From positions 4,535 through 68,534 of the forward strand of contig NZ_CALTZE010000003.1 of assembly GCF_943913695.1 (NCBI RefSeq): a stretch of DNA of 64,000 nt, given 5' to 3'. Origin of the DNA: an uncultured Marmoricola sp. Its GTDB lineage: Bacteria > Actinomycetota > Actinomycetes > Propionibacteriales > Nocardioidaceae. Below are positions 25,139 to 34,485 of this stretch, piece after piece. The number at the start of each line of letters is the position of its first letter. Position 1 is the first letter of the stretch. A program made the translations under genes and the position numbers. The notes under the pieces are model-generated. The model was not told where the DNA came from. It ran no database searches and saw nothing but the letters and a program-made list of their open reading frames with translations.

Positions 25139-26440
25139 ATGATTCGCCGGATCGACCTGCGGGGACAGGCCCCTGACGACGACCGCGCCTACCGCGAGCT
25201 GGTGCCGCGGGCGGACTTCGACGTCGAGGCCGCGCTCCATGTCGTCCGCCCGATCTGCGACGACGTCCGCGACCGCGGCGTCGCGGCCGTGCTCGACTAC
25301 TCCGCCCGCTTCGACGGCGTAGAGCTCACCGACGTGGCCGTGCCGCGCGAGGCGCTCTCGCGCGCGCTGGCCGAGCTCGACCCCGCGGTCCGCGCCGGTC
25401 TGGAGGAGTCGATCGCGCGGCTGCGGCGCACCTGCGAGGCCGAGCTCGACGGCGACGTTGTCACCGAGGTCGCGCCCGGCGCCGTGGTCACCGCACGCCA
25501 GGTGCCGATGGACCGCGTCGGCCTCTACGTGCCCGGCGGCGTCGCCCCGCTGGTCTCCAGCGTCGTGATGAACGTCGTACCCGCGCAGGTCGCCGGCGTC
25601 GGCTCGCTCGCGCTGGCCAGCTCGCCCAACAAGGAGCACGGCGGCCTGCCGCACCCTACGATCCTGGCCGCCTGCGAGCTGCTCGGCGTCACCGAGGTCT
25701 ACGCCGCAGGCGGGGCGCAGGCGATCGCGATGTTCGCCCACGGCGCGGGGCCTTGCCGTCCCGTCGACTTGGTCACCGGGCCCGGCAACATCTACACCGT
25801 CGCGGCCAAGCGGCTGCTCAAGGGCGTCGTCGGCATCGACTCCGAGGCCGGTCCCACCGAGATCGCCGTGCTCGCCGACGACACGGCCGACGCGGCCTAC
25901 GTCGCGGCCGACCTGGTCTCCCAGGCCGAGCACGACCCGATGGCCGCGAGCGTGCTCGTCACCGACTCGCTGCGCCTGGCCGACGAGGTCGAGGCCGAGC
26001 TCGACAAGCAGGTCGCCGTGACCCGCCACGTCGAGCGCGTGCGCACCGCGCTGGGCGGCAAGCAGTCCGGCATCGTGCTGGTCGACGACCTCGAGCAGGG
26101 CCTGGCGGTGGTCAACGCCTACGCCGCCGAGCACACCGAGGTGCAGACCGCCGACGCGGCCGATGTGGCGCGACGGGTGCGCAACGCCGGCGCCGTCTTC
26201 GTCGGCCCGTGGGCGCCGGTCTCGCTCGGCGACTACTGCGCCGGCTCCAACCACGTGCTGCCCACGGCCGGCTGCGCCTGCCACTCCTCCGGGCTCTCGG
26301 TGCGCTCGTTCCTCAAGACGGTGCACCTCGTCGAATACAGCCGCGACGCGCTCGACGAGGTCGCCGGGCACGTTGTCACCCTGGCCCACGCCGAGGACCT
26401 CCCCGGCCACGCGGCGGCCGTCCAGGCGCGCACGTCGTGA
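25139..26440 (+). CDS. hisD: Histidinol dehydrogenase
   Basis: A 433-residue zinc enzyme that oxidises L-histidinol to L-histidine in two NAD-dependent steps, the end of the pathway. Family motifs include [46 protein letters not shown] and [14 protein letters not shown]; zinc ligands and catalytic residues fall in SQAEHDPMA and [11 protein letters not shown] at 25139 gives the usual N-terminus and matches a leaderless promoter. It is first in the operon hisD-hisC-hisB-hisH-priA-hisF and overlaps hisC as GTGA. Confidence 0.97.
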   Translation: MIRRIDLRGQAPDDDRAYRELVPRADFDVEAALHVVRPICDDVRDRGVAAVLDYSARFDGVELTDVAVPREALSRALAELDPAVRAGLEESIARLRRTCEAELDGDVVTEVAPGAVVTARQVPMDRVGLYVPGGVAPLVSSVVMNVVPAQVAGVGSLALASSPNKEHGGLPHPTILAACELLGVTEVYAAGGAQAIAMFAHGAGPCRPVDLVTGPGNIYTVAAKRLLKGVVGIDSEAGPTEIAVLADDTADAAYVAADLVSQAEHDPMAASVLVTDSLRLADEVEAELDKQVAVTRHVERVRTALGGKQSGIVLVDDLEQGLAVVNAYAAEHTEVQTADAADVARRVRNAGAVFVGPWAPVSLGDYCAGSNHVLPTAGCACHSSGLSVRSFLKTVHLVEYSRDALDEVAGHVVTLAHAEDLPGHAAAVQARTS

Positions 26441-27561
26441 CCGCCCCGGATCCGACCTGGCCACCGCTGCGCGAGGAGCTGCGCGGGGTGGCGCCCTACG
26501 GCGCGCCGCAGCTCTCGCGCGAGCAGGCGCCCGTGCAGCTCAACGTCAACGAGAACCCCTACGGCCCTTCGCAAACGGTCGTCGACGACGTCGCCGCCTC
26601 GGTCGCGGCCGTCGCCGGCACGCTCAACCGCTACCCCGACCGCGAGTTCGCCGAGCTGAGGGGGGCGCTGGCCGACTACCTGCGCCACGAGGCCGGCGTA
26701 CGCGTCGACCCGGCGCAGGTGTGGGCGGCCAACGGCTCCAACGAGGTGATGCTGCACCTGCTGCAGGCCTTCGGCGGGCCCGGACGCACCGTGGTGAGCT
26801 TCGCCCCGACGTACTCGATGTATCCGGAGTACGCCCGCGACACCCTGACCGACTACGTCGTGGGCCGCCGCGAGGCCGACTTCTCCTTCGACCTCGCCGA
26901 GGCCGAGCGCGTCGTGAAGGAGCACCGCCCCAGCGTGGTGCTGCTGCCGTCGCCCAACAACCCCACCGGCACCGCGCTGCCCCACGAGGTGATCGGCACG
27001 CTCTGCGCGCTGGTCGGTGACGACGGCGTGGTCGTCATCGACGAGGCGTACGCCGAGTTCCGCCGCGCCGGCACGCCCTCGGCCCTGGAGCTGCTCAGCG
27101 AGCACCGCAACCTCGTGGTGACGCGCACGATGAGCAAGGCCTTCGCGCTGGCCGGCGCCCGGCTGGGCTACCTGGCCGCGGCACCCGAGGTCTGCGACGC
27201 GCTGCGCGTCGTACGCCTGCCCTACCACCTCTCCGCGGTCACCCAGGCGACCGCGCTGGCGGCGCTGCGGCACCGGGAGGAGCTGCTCGGCCGGGTGGCC
27301 GAGCTGCGTGCCGAGCGCGACGCCACGGTGACCTGGCTGGCCGACCAGGGGCTGGAGGTGGCGCCGAGCGACGCCAACTTCGTGCTCTTCGGCCGGTTCG
27401 CCGACCGCGACCGGGTCTGGCAGCATCTGCTCGAGCAGGGCGTGCTGATCCGCGTCACCGGCCCGGAGGGCTGGCTGCGGGTCTCGGTCGGCACACCGGA
27501 GGAGATGACGGCCTTCCGGGCCGCCCTCGTCAACGCCATCACGCAGGAGAACGCCTCATGA
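26437..27561 (+). CDS. hisC: Histidinol-phosphate aminotransferase
   Basis: A 374-residue PLP-dependent fold-I aminotransferase converting imidazole-acetol phosphate to histidinol phosphate with glutamate. [11 protein letters not shown] is the substrate-side motif, PSPNNPTGT the cofactor-side motif, DEAYAEF carries the Asp contacting the PLP nitrogen, and [15 protein letters not shown] holds the Schiff-base lysine. The frame is open far upstream through hisD; GTG at 26437 is set by the GTGA overlap and the family N-terminus. It overlaps hisB as ATGA. Confidence 0.97.
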   Translation: MTAPDPTWPPLREELRGVAPYGAPQLSREQAPVQLNVNENPYGPSQTVVDDVAASVAAVAGTLNRYPDREFAELRGALADYLRHEAGVRVDPAQVWAANGSNEVMLHLLQAFGGPGRTVVSFAPTYSMYPEYARDTLTDYVVGRREADFSFDLAEAERVVKEHRPSVVLLPSPNNPTGTALPHEVIGTLCALVGDDGVVVIDEAYAEFRRAGTPSALELLSEHRNLVVTRTMSKAFALAGARLGYLAAAPEVCDALRVVRLPYHLSAVTQATALAALRHREELLGRVAELRAERDATVTWLADQGLEVAPSDANFVLFGRFADRDRVWQHLLEQGVLIRVTGPEGWLRVSVGTPEEMTAFRAALVNAITQENAS

Positions 27562-28178
27562 GCCCCCGCAACGGACGCAGTGCACGCATCGAGCGCCGCA
27601 CCAAGGAGTCCTCGGTGCTCGTCGAGCTCGACCTCGACGGCACCGGTGCGACCGACATCAGCACCGGCGTCGGCTTCTACGACCACATGCTCGACGCGCT
27701 CGGCCGCCACTCCCTCATCGACCTGACCGTGCGCACCGAGGGTGACGTGCACATCGACGGCCACCACAGCGTCGAGGACACCGCGATCGTGATCGGCGAG
27801 GCGCTGCGCCAGGCGCTCGGCGACAAGCGGGGCATCCGGCGCTACGGCGACGCCCTGGTGCCGTTGGACGAGGCGCTCGCGCAGGCCGTGGTCGACGTCT
27901 CCGGGCGGCCCTACTTCGTCCACTCCGGCGAGCCCGAGGGCCAGGTCTACGCGCTGATCGGCGGTTCGGGCGTGCCCTACGCCGGCTCGCTGACCGCCCA
28001 CGTGCTCGAGTCGGTCGCGCACCACGCCGGCATCACGCTGCACGTGCGCCTGCTCGGCGGTCGCGACCCGCACCACATCGTCGAGGCGCAGTTCAAGGCC
28101 GTGGCCCGCGCGCTGCGCGACGCGGTCGCGCTCGACCCGCGCGAGAAGGGCGTGCCGTCGACCAAGGGATCCCTGTGA
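27558..28178 (+). CDS. hisB: Imidazoleglycerol-phosphate dehydratase
   Basis: A 206-residue monofunctional dehydratase (manganese enzyme) making imidazole-acetol phosphate. The metal-binding His-rich motifs [11 protein letters not shown] and [12 protein letters not shown] are present, repeated in the second half as [16 protein letters not shown] and [12 protein letters not shown]. There is no N-terminal histidinol phosphatase domain, as usual in actinobacteria, so that step is encoded elsewhere. The N-terminus has [19 protein letters not shown] sequence typical of the family. It overlaps hisC and hisH by 4 bases each. Confidence 0.97.
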   Translation: MSPRNGRSARIERRTKESSVLVELDLDGTGATDISTGVGFYDHMLDALGRHSLIDLTVRTEGDVHIDGHHSVEDTAIVIGEALRQALGDKRGIRRYGDALVPLDEALAQAVVDVSGRPYFVHSGEPEGQVYALIGGSGVPYAGSLTAHVLESVAHHAGITLHVRLLGGRDPHHIVEAQFKAVARALRDAVALDPREKGVPSTKGSL

Positions 28179-28819
28179 CGGCGGCTGCGAGCCCCTCGGT
28201 CACGGTCCTCGACTACGGATCGGGCAACCTGCGCTCCGCCGTGCGCGCGCTCGAGCGCGCCGGCGCGCAGGTCACCTTGACCGCCGACCGTCAGGCCGCG
28301 CTCGACGCCGACGGGCTGGTCGTGCCCGGAGTCGGTGCCTACGCCGCCTGCATGGCCGGGCTGCGCGGCGTACGCGGGCCGGAGACGATCGGGCGCCGGC
28401 TCGCCGGTGGCCGTCCGGTGCTCGCGATCTGCGTCGGACTCCAGGTGCTCTTCGAGCGCGGGGTGGAGCACGGGGTCGAGACCGCCGGGTGCGCCGAGTG
28501 GCCCGGCACCGTGGAGCGGCTGCAGGCCCCGGTCGTGCCGCACATGGGGTGGAACACGGTGGAGGTGCCAGACGGCTCCACCCTGTTCGAGGGCGTCGTC
28601 GAGGAGCGCTTCTACTTCGTGCACTCCTACGCCGTGCGCGAGTGGACGCTGCAGACCAACGACCGCACCCGCGCGCCACTGGTCACCTGGGCCTCCCACG
28701 GTGGCGACCGCTTCGTCGCGGCCGTCGAGAACGGCCCGCTCAGCGCCACCCAGTTCCACCCCGAGAAGTCCGGCGACGCCGGCGCCCGGCTGCTCCGCAA
28801 CTGGGTCGACTCGCTCTGA
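28175..28819 (+). CDS. hisH: Imidazole glycerol phosphate synthase, glutaminase subunit
   Basis: A 214-residue class I glutamine amidotransferase that supplies ammonia to HisF. The catalytic triad is visible: C86 in [12 protein letters not shown], and H195 and E197 in QFHPEKSGD. The oxyanion-side motif [11 protein letters not shown] is present. The nucleophile-loop sequence ICVGLQ differs slightly from the common ICLGMQ. GTG at 28175 overlaps the hisB stop; an 8-base gap follows before priA. HisH and HisF are both in this operon, as expected for a heterodimer. Confidence 0.96.
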   Translation: MTAAASPSVTVLDYGSGNLRSAVRALERAGAQVTLTADRQAALDADGLVVPGVGAYAACMAGLRGVRGPETIGRRLAGGRPVLAICVGLQVLFERGVEHGVETAGCAEWPGTVERLQAPVVPHMGWNTVEVPDGSTLFEGVVEERFYFVHSYAVREWTLQTNDRTRAPLVTWASHGGDRFVAAVENGPLSATQFHPEKSGDAGARLLRNWVDSL

Positions 28820-28827
28820 GAGGCCAC

Positions 28828-29574
28828 ATGTCCTATCTCCAGCTGCTGCCCGCCGTCGACATCACCGAGGGCCGCGCCGTCCAGCTCGCCCAGGGCGTCG
28901 CCGGGTCCGAGCGCGTCTACGGCGACCCCGTCGCCGCCGCGCGGCGGTGGCAGGACGCCGGGGCGGAGTGGCTGCACCTCGTCGACCTCGACGCCGCCTT
29001 CGGCCGCGGCAGCAACCGCGAGCTCCAGGCGGAGATCGTCGGCGCGCTCGACATCGACGTGGAGATGAGCGGCGGCATCCGCGACGACGAGTCGCTGGAG
29101 GCCGCGCTGGCCACCGGCTGCCGGCGGGTCAACATCGGCACCGCCGCGCTCGAGCAGCCGCAGTGGTGCGCGCAGGTGATCGCCGAGCACGGCGACCGCA
29201 TCGCCATCGGCCTCGACGTGCGGGGCCGCACCCTGGCCGCCCGCGGCTGGACCCGCGACGGTGGCGACCTCTACGAGGTGCTGGCCCGGCTCGACTCCGA
29301 GGGCTGCGCCCGCTACGTCGTCACCGACGTCAACAAGGACGGCATGCTGCAGGGCCCCAACCTCGACCTGCTGCGCGACGTCTGCGCCGCCACCGACGCG
29401 CCGGTCATCGCCTCGGGCGGCGTCACCACCCTGGCCGACATCGAGGCGCTGATGGGCCTGGTCCGCAGTGACGGTCCGGGGGGCGTCGAGGGCGCGATCG
29501 CCGGCACCGCGCTCTACGAGGGCCGCTTCACCCTCGAGGACGCCCTCGCGCTGACCCGCGGGGGCGGGCGGTGA
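28828..29574 (+). CDS. priA: PriA, bifunctional HisA/TrpF isomerase
   Basis: A 248-residue TIM-barrel isomerase. In actinobacteria PriA performs both the HisA reaction (ProFAR isomerisation) and the TrpF reaction (phosphoribosylanthranilate isomerisation), replacing a separate trpF. Catalytic aspartates D11 (LLPAVDI) and D130 (IGLDVRGR) are in place. R139 and W141 ([11 protein letters not shown]) correspond to the Arg and Trp that M. tuberculosis PriA uses to switch between substrates. The ATG at 28828 is chosen as the start of the family sequence; the frame is open upstream through hisH. It overlaps hisF as GTGA. Confidence 0.95.
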   Translation: MSYLQLLPAVDITEGRAVQLAQGVAGSERVYGDPVAAARRWQDAGAEWLHLVDLDAAFGRGSNRELQAEIVGALDIDVEMSGGIRDDESLEAALATGCRRVNIGTAALEQPQWCAQVIAEHGDRIAIGLDVRGRTLAARGWTRDGGDLYEVLARLDSEGCARYVVTDVNKDGMLQGPNLDLLRDVCAATDAPVIASGGVTTLADIEALMGLVRSDGPGGVEGAIAGTALYEGRFTLEDALALTRGGGR

Positions 29575-30332
29575 GCCTCGCCGTACGCGTGATCCCGTGT
29601 CTCGACGTCGACGCCGGCCGCGTCGTCAAGGGGGTCAACTTCCGCGAGCTCCGTGACGCGGGCGATCCCGTCGAGCTGGCCAAGCTCTACGACGCCGAGG
29701 GCGCCGACGAGCTCACCTTCCTCGACATCTCCGCCAGCCACGAGGGCCGCTCCACGACGATGGAGATCGTCTCCGCCACCGCCGAGCAGGTCTTCATCCC
29801 GCTCACCGTGGGCGGGGGAGTGGGCAGCGCCGACGACGTCGACCGCCTGCTGCGCGCCGGAGCCGACAAGGTCGCGGTCAACACCGCCGCCATCCGCCGC
29901 CCCGAGCTGGTCGCCGAGATCGCCGACCGCTTCGGCAACCAGGTGCTGGTGCTCTCGGTGGACGCCCGCAGGGCGAGCGGCACCGACAGCGGCTTCGAGG
30001 TCACCACCCACGGCGGGCGCGAGTCCGCCGGGCTGGACGCCGTGGCCTGGGCCGCCCGTGCGGCCGAGCTGGGCGCCGGTGAGATCCTGCTCAACGCCAT
30101 GGACGCAGACGGCACCACCGACGGCTTCGACCTCGAGCTGATCCACGCCGTACGCCGCGAGGTGGGCATCCCCGTCATCGCCAGCGGTGGCGCCGGGGCG
30201 CTCGACCACTTCGCCCCCGCCGTCGACGCCGGGGCCGACGCCGTCCTCGCCGCCACCGTCTTCCACTTCGGCACCCTGCGCATCGGCGAGGTCAAGGCCT
30301 CCCTGGCCACCGCGGGCCACCCCGTCCGCTGA
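29571..30332 (+). CDS. hisF: Imidazole glycerol phosphate synthase, cyclase subunit
   Basis: A 253-residue TIM barrel that uses ammonia from HisH to make imidazole glycerol phosphate and AICAR. Catalytic D12 is in [14 protein letters not shown], the second catalytic Asp in VLSVDARR, and phosphate-binding loops are LTVGGGVGS and [14 protein letters not shown] at 29571 overlaps the priA stop. It is last in this his cluster; hisI lies 32 kb away in the window, and hisG/hisE are not seen. Confidence 0.97.
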   Translation: MSLAVRVIPCLDVDAGRVVKGVNFRELRDAGDPVELAKLYDAEGADELTFLDISASHEGRSTTMEIVSATAEQVFIPLTVGGGVGSADDVDRLLRAGADKVAVNTAAIRRPELVAEIADRFGNQVLVLSVDARRASGTDSGFEVTTHGGRESAGLDAVAWAARAAELGAGEILLNAMDADGTTDGFDLELIHAVRREVGIPVIASGGAGALDHFAPAVDAGADAVLAATVFHFGTLRIGEVKASLATAGHPVR

Positions 30333-30340
30333 GGCGTGAC

Positions 30341-30739
30341 TCACTCGGGCAGTGGCGGGCGTCCGACTCCGAGGATCCGGGCGAGGACCTTCGCGATCGA
30401 AGCGGCGTGCAGCCCAGGGCTCCCGGCGAGGTCGATGCCGATCTCGGGCAGGTCCCAGCCCTCGACGCTGAGCACGGCACGCTGCCGCTCGTGGTCGACG
30501 TACAGCCAGAAGTCGATGCAGGAGACGTGGGGCCAGGCCCCCTCGCCGTAGGACTCCACGATGCCGCTGTCCGGGTATGCGGCGGCGAAGCGCTGCGGGT
30601 CGGCCTCCCACAGGATCGCCGACACCGCGCCGTCGGGCTCGTGAGAGATCTGCCGCTCGAACCCGACGTCGGCCGCCTCGAGCACGGGGTCGCAGTGCGC
30701 GCAGACCAGCCGCACCCACTCCGCGTCCAGTGCCGTCAC
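30341..30739 (-). CDS. Hypothetical protein, 132 residues
   Basis: I do not recognise this family. The protein is mostly soluble and acidic. It has a possible metal pair in VCAHCDPVL near the N-terminus and an aromatic-rich middle (CIDFWLYVDHERQRAVL). It has no signal peptide or membrane segment. The open frame extends to 30886, but GTG at 30739 is preferred because the upstream part is Arg-rich shadow sequence and a -10 box TAGCAT ends 7 bases before 30739. It converges with hisF 8 bases away. Confidence 0.6.
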   Translation of the reverse strand: MTALDAEWVRLVCAHCDPVLEAADVGFERQISHEPDGAVSAILWEADPQRFAAAYPDSGIVESYGEGAWPHVSCIDFWLYVDHERQRAVLSVEGWDLPEIGIDLAGSPGLHAASIAKVLARILGVGRPPLPE

Positions 30740-30746
30740 GTGACGG

Positions 30747-30752
30747 ATGCTA
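30747..30752 (-). promoter_or_regulatory. -10 box of the 30341-30739 gene (leaderless)
   Basis: On the minus strand TAGCAT ends 7 bases before the GTG at 30739 and supports that start over upstream alternatives. Confidence 0.5.
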
Positions 30753-30884
30753 GGGGCGAGCGCCCTCTCAGCGCCCTTTCGTCGCCTCGGCCAGTGCGTC
30801 GCCGGCTCCCTCGCGGCCCGCGGCCGCCGACAGTCGCGGCGCGTGGGGCGATGAGTCCGGACGCTGCGGCGGGTCGACCCGTGC

Positions 30885-31253
<369 letters not shown>

Positions 31254-31254
31254 C

Positions 31255-31293
31255 GTGAGGGTGGGATGCCCGGGGTTCGATGCCGGGCCTCAC
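31255..31293. terminator. Bidirectional terminator between convergent YCII and RibD_C genes
   Basis: Outer arms GTGAGG (31255-31260) and CCTCAC (31288-31293) enclose an inner pair CCCGG (31269-31273) and CCGGG (31283-31287). The structure lies across the two convergent stops. Confidence 0.55.
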
Positions 31294-31853
31294 CCGCGCG
31301 TCTCGTACCTCGTCATGAGCAGGCCGCCCGCGAGCTGACGGGTCTCCACCAGGTGCAGGCTCACCCAGCTCTCCAGCGCCGGAAACATGAACGTGCCGCC
31401 GCCGAGCAGCACCGGGTGGGTGAGGAGCACGTACTCGTCGACCAGCCCCGCCTGCACGGCGGTGGCGGCGAGGCTGGCCCCGACGACGTCGATCGACCCC
31501 TCGCCCTCCGTCTTGAGGCGGGCGATCTCGGTCGCGGCGTCGGTGGCGACGAGCCGAGCGTTCCAGTCCACCTCGCGCAGCGTCGAGGAGAAGACCACCT
31601 TCGGCATCTCCCGCCAGCGGCGGGCGAACTCCGCGTGGGCCGGCGTGACGTCCGGCTCCTGGTCGGCCATGGGCCAGTGCGAGCTCATCGCCTCCCACAG
31701 CCGGCGCCCGTAGAGCGCGAGCCCGGTCGCGGCCACCCGGTCGGACCAGAACTGGAAGAGCTCGTCGCTCGGCACGCTCCAGCCCAGGTCGTCGCCCGGT
31801 GCAGCGATGTAGCCGTCCAGGCTCACGTTCATGGCATAGCTCAGTCGTCGCAC
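31290..31853 (-). CDS. Dihydrofolate reductase-like (RibD C-terminal domain) protein
   Basis: A 187-residue NADPH-binding reductase fold shared by RibD C-terminal domains and the YwjB/YyaP group. It starts MRRLSYAMNVSLDGYIAAPGD, followed by LALYGRRLWEAM, a central KVVFSSTL and VVGASLAATAVQAGLVDEY, then HPVLLGGGTFMFP. The substrate is unknown; these stand-alone proteins are not classical folate enzymes. The GTG start has a GAGGAGAGG ribosome site upstream. The 221-base gap behind it (31854-32074) holds its promoter region and the start of a possible gene remnant. Confidence 0.87.
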   Translation of the reverse strand: MRRLSYAMNVSLDGYIAAPGDDLGWSVPSDELFQFWSDRVAATGLALYGRRLWEAMSSHWPMADQEPDVTPAHAEFARRWREMPKVVFSSTLREVDWNARLVATDAATEIARLKTEGEGSIDVVGASLAATAVQAGLVDEYVLLTHPVLLGGGTFMFPALESWVSLHLVETRQLAGGLLMTRYETRG

Positions 31854-32066
31854 GGTGGCCGCCTCTCCTCGGGTGTCTCAAACTAGCGGCGTAGAGCGCC
31901 CAGCAGCGGCACTCCCGGCTCCGTGATCCCTCCTGCAGTGAGAGTGCGGGTGGTCGCGCGCATCATGGGTGGCCCCGGCAGGAGGAGACAGACAGTGATC
32001 AGCACTCTCTCGTCAACGACTCCTTGCCCTGGGGGAGCGCGGCTCAGCGCAAGCGGGGGTTGATCG

Positions 32067-32169
32067 ATGACGACCTACACGGTGTCGTCCCCGCTCCGCA
32101 CCCTGCAGGTCATGGCGCACCTGGCGCTCGCCGCGGACTGGTCGCAGCGTGCTGCCGAGTGCGGTGCCC
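32067..32169 (+). pseudogene. Possible truncated DUF952 gene remnant
   Basis: A short plus-strand frame from ATG at 32067 reads into MAHLALAADWSQRAAECG, which resembles the N-terminus of DUF952 proteins (HLALAADW, then Ala/Gly). It then loses similarity where the 3' end of the HNH gene begins (its ancestral stop is at 32170-32172 on the other strand). The frame ends after 41 codons, far short of the roughly 110 residues of the family. I read it as a gene cut by arrival of the HNH gene. The similarity is short, so it may be chance. Confidence 0.28.
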
Positions 32170-33499
32170 TCACTCCCTGTGGTGGAAGGTGACCTTGCCG
32201 CCGGGCAGGTGTGACGTCGTAGGCGGGGTCGTGGATGCGGCGGTGGTGGTGGCCGCACAGCAGCCGACCGTTGGCCAGGTCGGTGGGGCCGCCGGTCGAC
32301 CAGGGTTGGTCGTGGTGGGCGTGGCACATCGCGGCGGGTGCATCACACCCGTCGGCAGTGCATCCGCCCTGGGTCTGGGCCAGGGCGAGGCGTTGGGCCT
32401 TGGTGAAGAGGCGCTTGGCGTGGCCCTGGTCGAGGATCTCCGACTTCGCGCCGAGCACGGCGGGGATGACCCGGTGCCGGGCGGCCAGGCGGCGGGCCTG
32501 GCCTGCGGAGATCCGGTGGCCGGTGTCCAGCGTCGCGACCCCGGCGGCGGTGAGTCTGGCCAGCAGGTCATCCAGGGTCATGGTGACCACCACGGTCGCG
32601 TCACCACCGCCGGCGGTGGGCAGCCCGCGGCGGTCCAGGGCCTCGATCAGCTCGCAGAACGCCTCCCCGCGGCGTACGGCGTAGGGCCGCTGCCGCGCCG
32701 GCGGCGTCCCCGCCTCGACCGGCTCCTCGGCGTGGTCGGTCTGGTCGGTCTGGTGGGTCGCAGTCTCGCCGGTGGACCGCGCGGGTGACATCAGCGCGCG
32801 CAAGGCTTTGGCGAGCATCGCGCCGTGGAGCTTGCCGATCCGGAACCGCCCGTGGCAGATGCCCTGGTCGTCCTCGCGCATCTCGAAGGACACGCGCCGC
32901 GCGGCGCGCTCCTCCTCCGCAGCCAAGGCACGGCCCTCGCGCTCCTCGGACTGCTCCGGGGCGATGACCTCGTAGAGCCGCCTGCCCATCACCGCCAGCT
33001 CACCGGCGTCGTGCTCGGCGGCATGGTCGACCAGGAACGCCTCCGCATCGGCCAGCTGCTCGGCACTCACCGTCTCGGGGCCGGTGGTGGGCAGCGCCTC
33101 CAGCGCCCGGATGATCACGCGGGCCTGGTCGATGTTGAGCGACCCAGCCGCCAGCGCCGCAGCGGCCACCGGGTAGCGGGCGTCCAGCGCGGTGGCGAGC
33201 TGCAGGTCGGCGCGGGTGCGGGGACGGCGCTGCTGGGTCTGCCGGGCCAGCCAGTCTGCGGCCGTGCGATCCCCCTCGGCGGTGCAGTCGCCGGCGCGCT
33301 CGGCCTCGACCAGCAGCTCCAGGCGCAGCGACTCGACCTGGGCCTGCAACGCGGTGAGGTCCAGCAGTGCCTGCTGCTTCTCGGTCGCGGTCATCGACCA
33401 CAACGAACGTGACTCACGCGCCTGCTCGACATCGCGACGCGCACGCGTAGCGAAGTCGGTGACCGGGTGGGTCACGCACTCGCCGCTCGTTGTCTCCAT
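32075..33499 (-). CDS. DUF222/HNH endonuclease-like protein with frameshifted C-terminus
   Basis: A 474-residue protein of the 13E12/DUF222 group: an N-terminal helical DUF222 region (about residues 45-330, with IDQARVIIRALEALP) and a C-terminal HNH nuclease motif. The HNH residues lie in CHAHHDQPWSTGG, LCGHHHRRIHD and DPAYDV. Such genes occur in many copies in actinobacteria and have been suspected to be mobile. After AYDVT the frame runs into about 44 atypical residues. In the neighbouring frame the sequence would end HLPGGKVTFHHRE and stop at 32170, the normal family ending. A small indel near 32210 has therefore replaced the tail, while the HNH core is intact. Confidence 0.85.
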   Translation of the reverse strand: METTSGECVTHPVTDFATRARRDVEQARESRSLWSMTATEKQQALLDLTALQAQVESLRLELLVEAERAGDCTAEGDRTAADWLARQTQQRRPRTRADLQLATALDARYPVAAAALAAGSLNIDQARVIIRALEALPTTGPETVSAEQLADAEAFLVDHAAEHDAGELAVMGRRLYEVIAPEQSEEREGRALAAEEERAARRVSFEMREDDQGICHGRFRIGKLHGAMLAKALRALMSPARSTGETATHQTDQTDHAEEPVEAGTPPARQRPYAVRRGEAFCELIEALDRRGLPTAGGGDATVVVTMTLDDLLARLTAAGVATLDTGHRISAGQARRLAARHRVIPAVLGAKSEILDQGHAKRLFTKAQRLALAQTQGGCTADGCDAPAAMCHAHHDQPWSTGGPTDLANGRLLCGHHHRRIHDPAYDVTPARRQGHLPPQGVRAPHSAARCDQSAASARCAMTCRVRSGDDTV

Positions 33500-33616
33500 G
33501 CCCCTATCCCAGCACCGGGCACCGACAGTTCCTGCAGGTCAGAGGCGGTTTTGACCACCATCCGGACACGGCGTTCCGGGCCCTTCGTGGCTCGCTTCGC
33601 TCGCACCTCAGGGAGC

Positions 33617-33635
33617 GGCGTGGAGGAGTCACGCC
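33617..33635 (-). terminator. Hairpin downstream of the Septum_form lipoprotein operon
   Basis: GGCGTG (33617-33622) and CACGCC (33630-33635) form a perfect 6-base stem with a 7-base loop, about 22 bases past the stop of the minus-strand lipoprotein gene. The rest of the 158-base gap (33500-33657) shows only a GCTCGC-rich stretch. Confidence 0.4.
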
Positions 33636-33657
33636 CCCACAGCGCCGGGGTGGCGGG

Positions 33658-34485
33658 TCAGCTCGAGGAGGCCTCGGGGACCCAGCACCAGCCGTAGCGC
33701 TGGCCGGCGTCCCACTGGGCGCGGGTGGGCCACTCGAACGCCCAGGTGAGCTCGAGCGAGCCGCCGGAGGCCTCGGAGGCGACGTCCTGGCAGGTGGAGT
33801 CGGCCGCGGTGGTGAGGTCGTCGGCCAGGAAGCGGCCGTCGGCGGGGAGGTCGACGACGTCGACGGCCCGCCAGCTGTGGCGCTGGCCGCAGGCGACGCG
33901 CTGGAAGCCGCCTGCGGCGGGGGAGGCCGTGCCGCAGGTGCCGTAGGTGTCGAGCGCGCCGTCACGGTCGAGCAGTCCGCGGGTGCGCGCGGGCAGCTCC
34001 AGCAGCCGGTCGTCGGAGCCGACGGCGACCAGGTCGCAGCGCACCCAGTCGGCGCCCAGCTCCAGCTCCTCGGCCGACGGGGCGAACCACACCACCTGCA
34101 GGCGCGAGAGGCGCTGGGTGCGCTGGTCGCCGCCTGCCCACGACAGCAGGTCGGGGGAGCAGGTGCGAGCGAGCCGCTGCGTGGCGGCGGGGGAGTCGAC
34201 GCTGAGCAGGTGGCCGTCGTCGAGCAGGTCGAGGGGGGCGACCCGGACGGTGACCGAGGTGCTGCGGCGTCCGCAGGGCACCTGCGCCTCGACGTCGGCC
34301 ACGGGCTGGGCGGCCTCGTCGAGGGAGAGCCGGTGACACTCGCCGACCTCCGGGGGCGGCGCCGGGGTGGCCTGCTCGGTCGGCGAGGCCGACCCCGAGG
34401 CCGCAGGGGTCTCGGCGTCGCCGGCGCCACCGGAGCAGCCGGCGAGCAGCAGCAGGAGGGTGGCCAACCCGGCGAGGCGCCTCAC
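33658..34485 (-). CDS. Septum_form domain lipoprotein (second of a tandem pair)
   Basis: A 275-residue exported lipoprotein: basic start, hydrophobic stretch LAGLATLLLLLAGCSGG with lipobox LLAGC, then a Ser/Thr/Pro-rich linker. The outer domain has regularly spaced Cys residues (VGECHRL, VPCGRR, VRCDLV, VACGQRHSW, YGWCWVPE) and two half-repeats typical of the Septum_form family, found near division genes in actinobacteria but functionally undefined. The GTG start overlaps the stop of the preceding gene as GTGA. It is similar in plan to that gene and probably arose by duplication. Confidence 0.8.
   Translation of the reverse strand: MRRLAGLATLLLLLAGCSGGAGDAETPAASGSASPTEQATPAPPPEVGECHRLSLDEAAQPVADVEAQVPCGRRSTSVTVRVAPLDLLDDGHLLSVDSPAATQRLARTCSPDLLSWAGGDQRTQRLSRLQVVWFAPSAEELELGADWVRCDLVAVGSDDRLLELPARTRGLLDRDGALDTYGTCGTASPAAGGFQRVACGQRHSWRAVDVVDLPADGRFLADDLTTAADSTCQDVASEASGGSLELTWAFEWPTRAQWDAGQRYGWCWVPEASSS

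Noticed and set aside
30336..30344. GTGACTCAC palindrome between hisF and the 30341 gene as an operator
   Set aside because: It lies at the two convergent stop codons, where a promoter operator is not expected, and is short enough to be chance.
33560..33615. GCTCGCTTCGCTCGC stretch as a dispersed repeat element
   Set aside because: Similar strings are frequent in GC-rich actinobacterial gaps and no second copy was noticed in the window.
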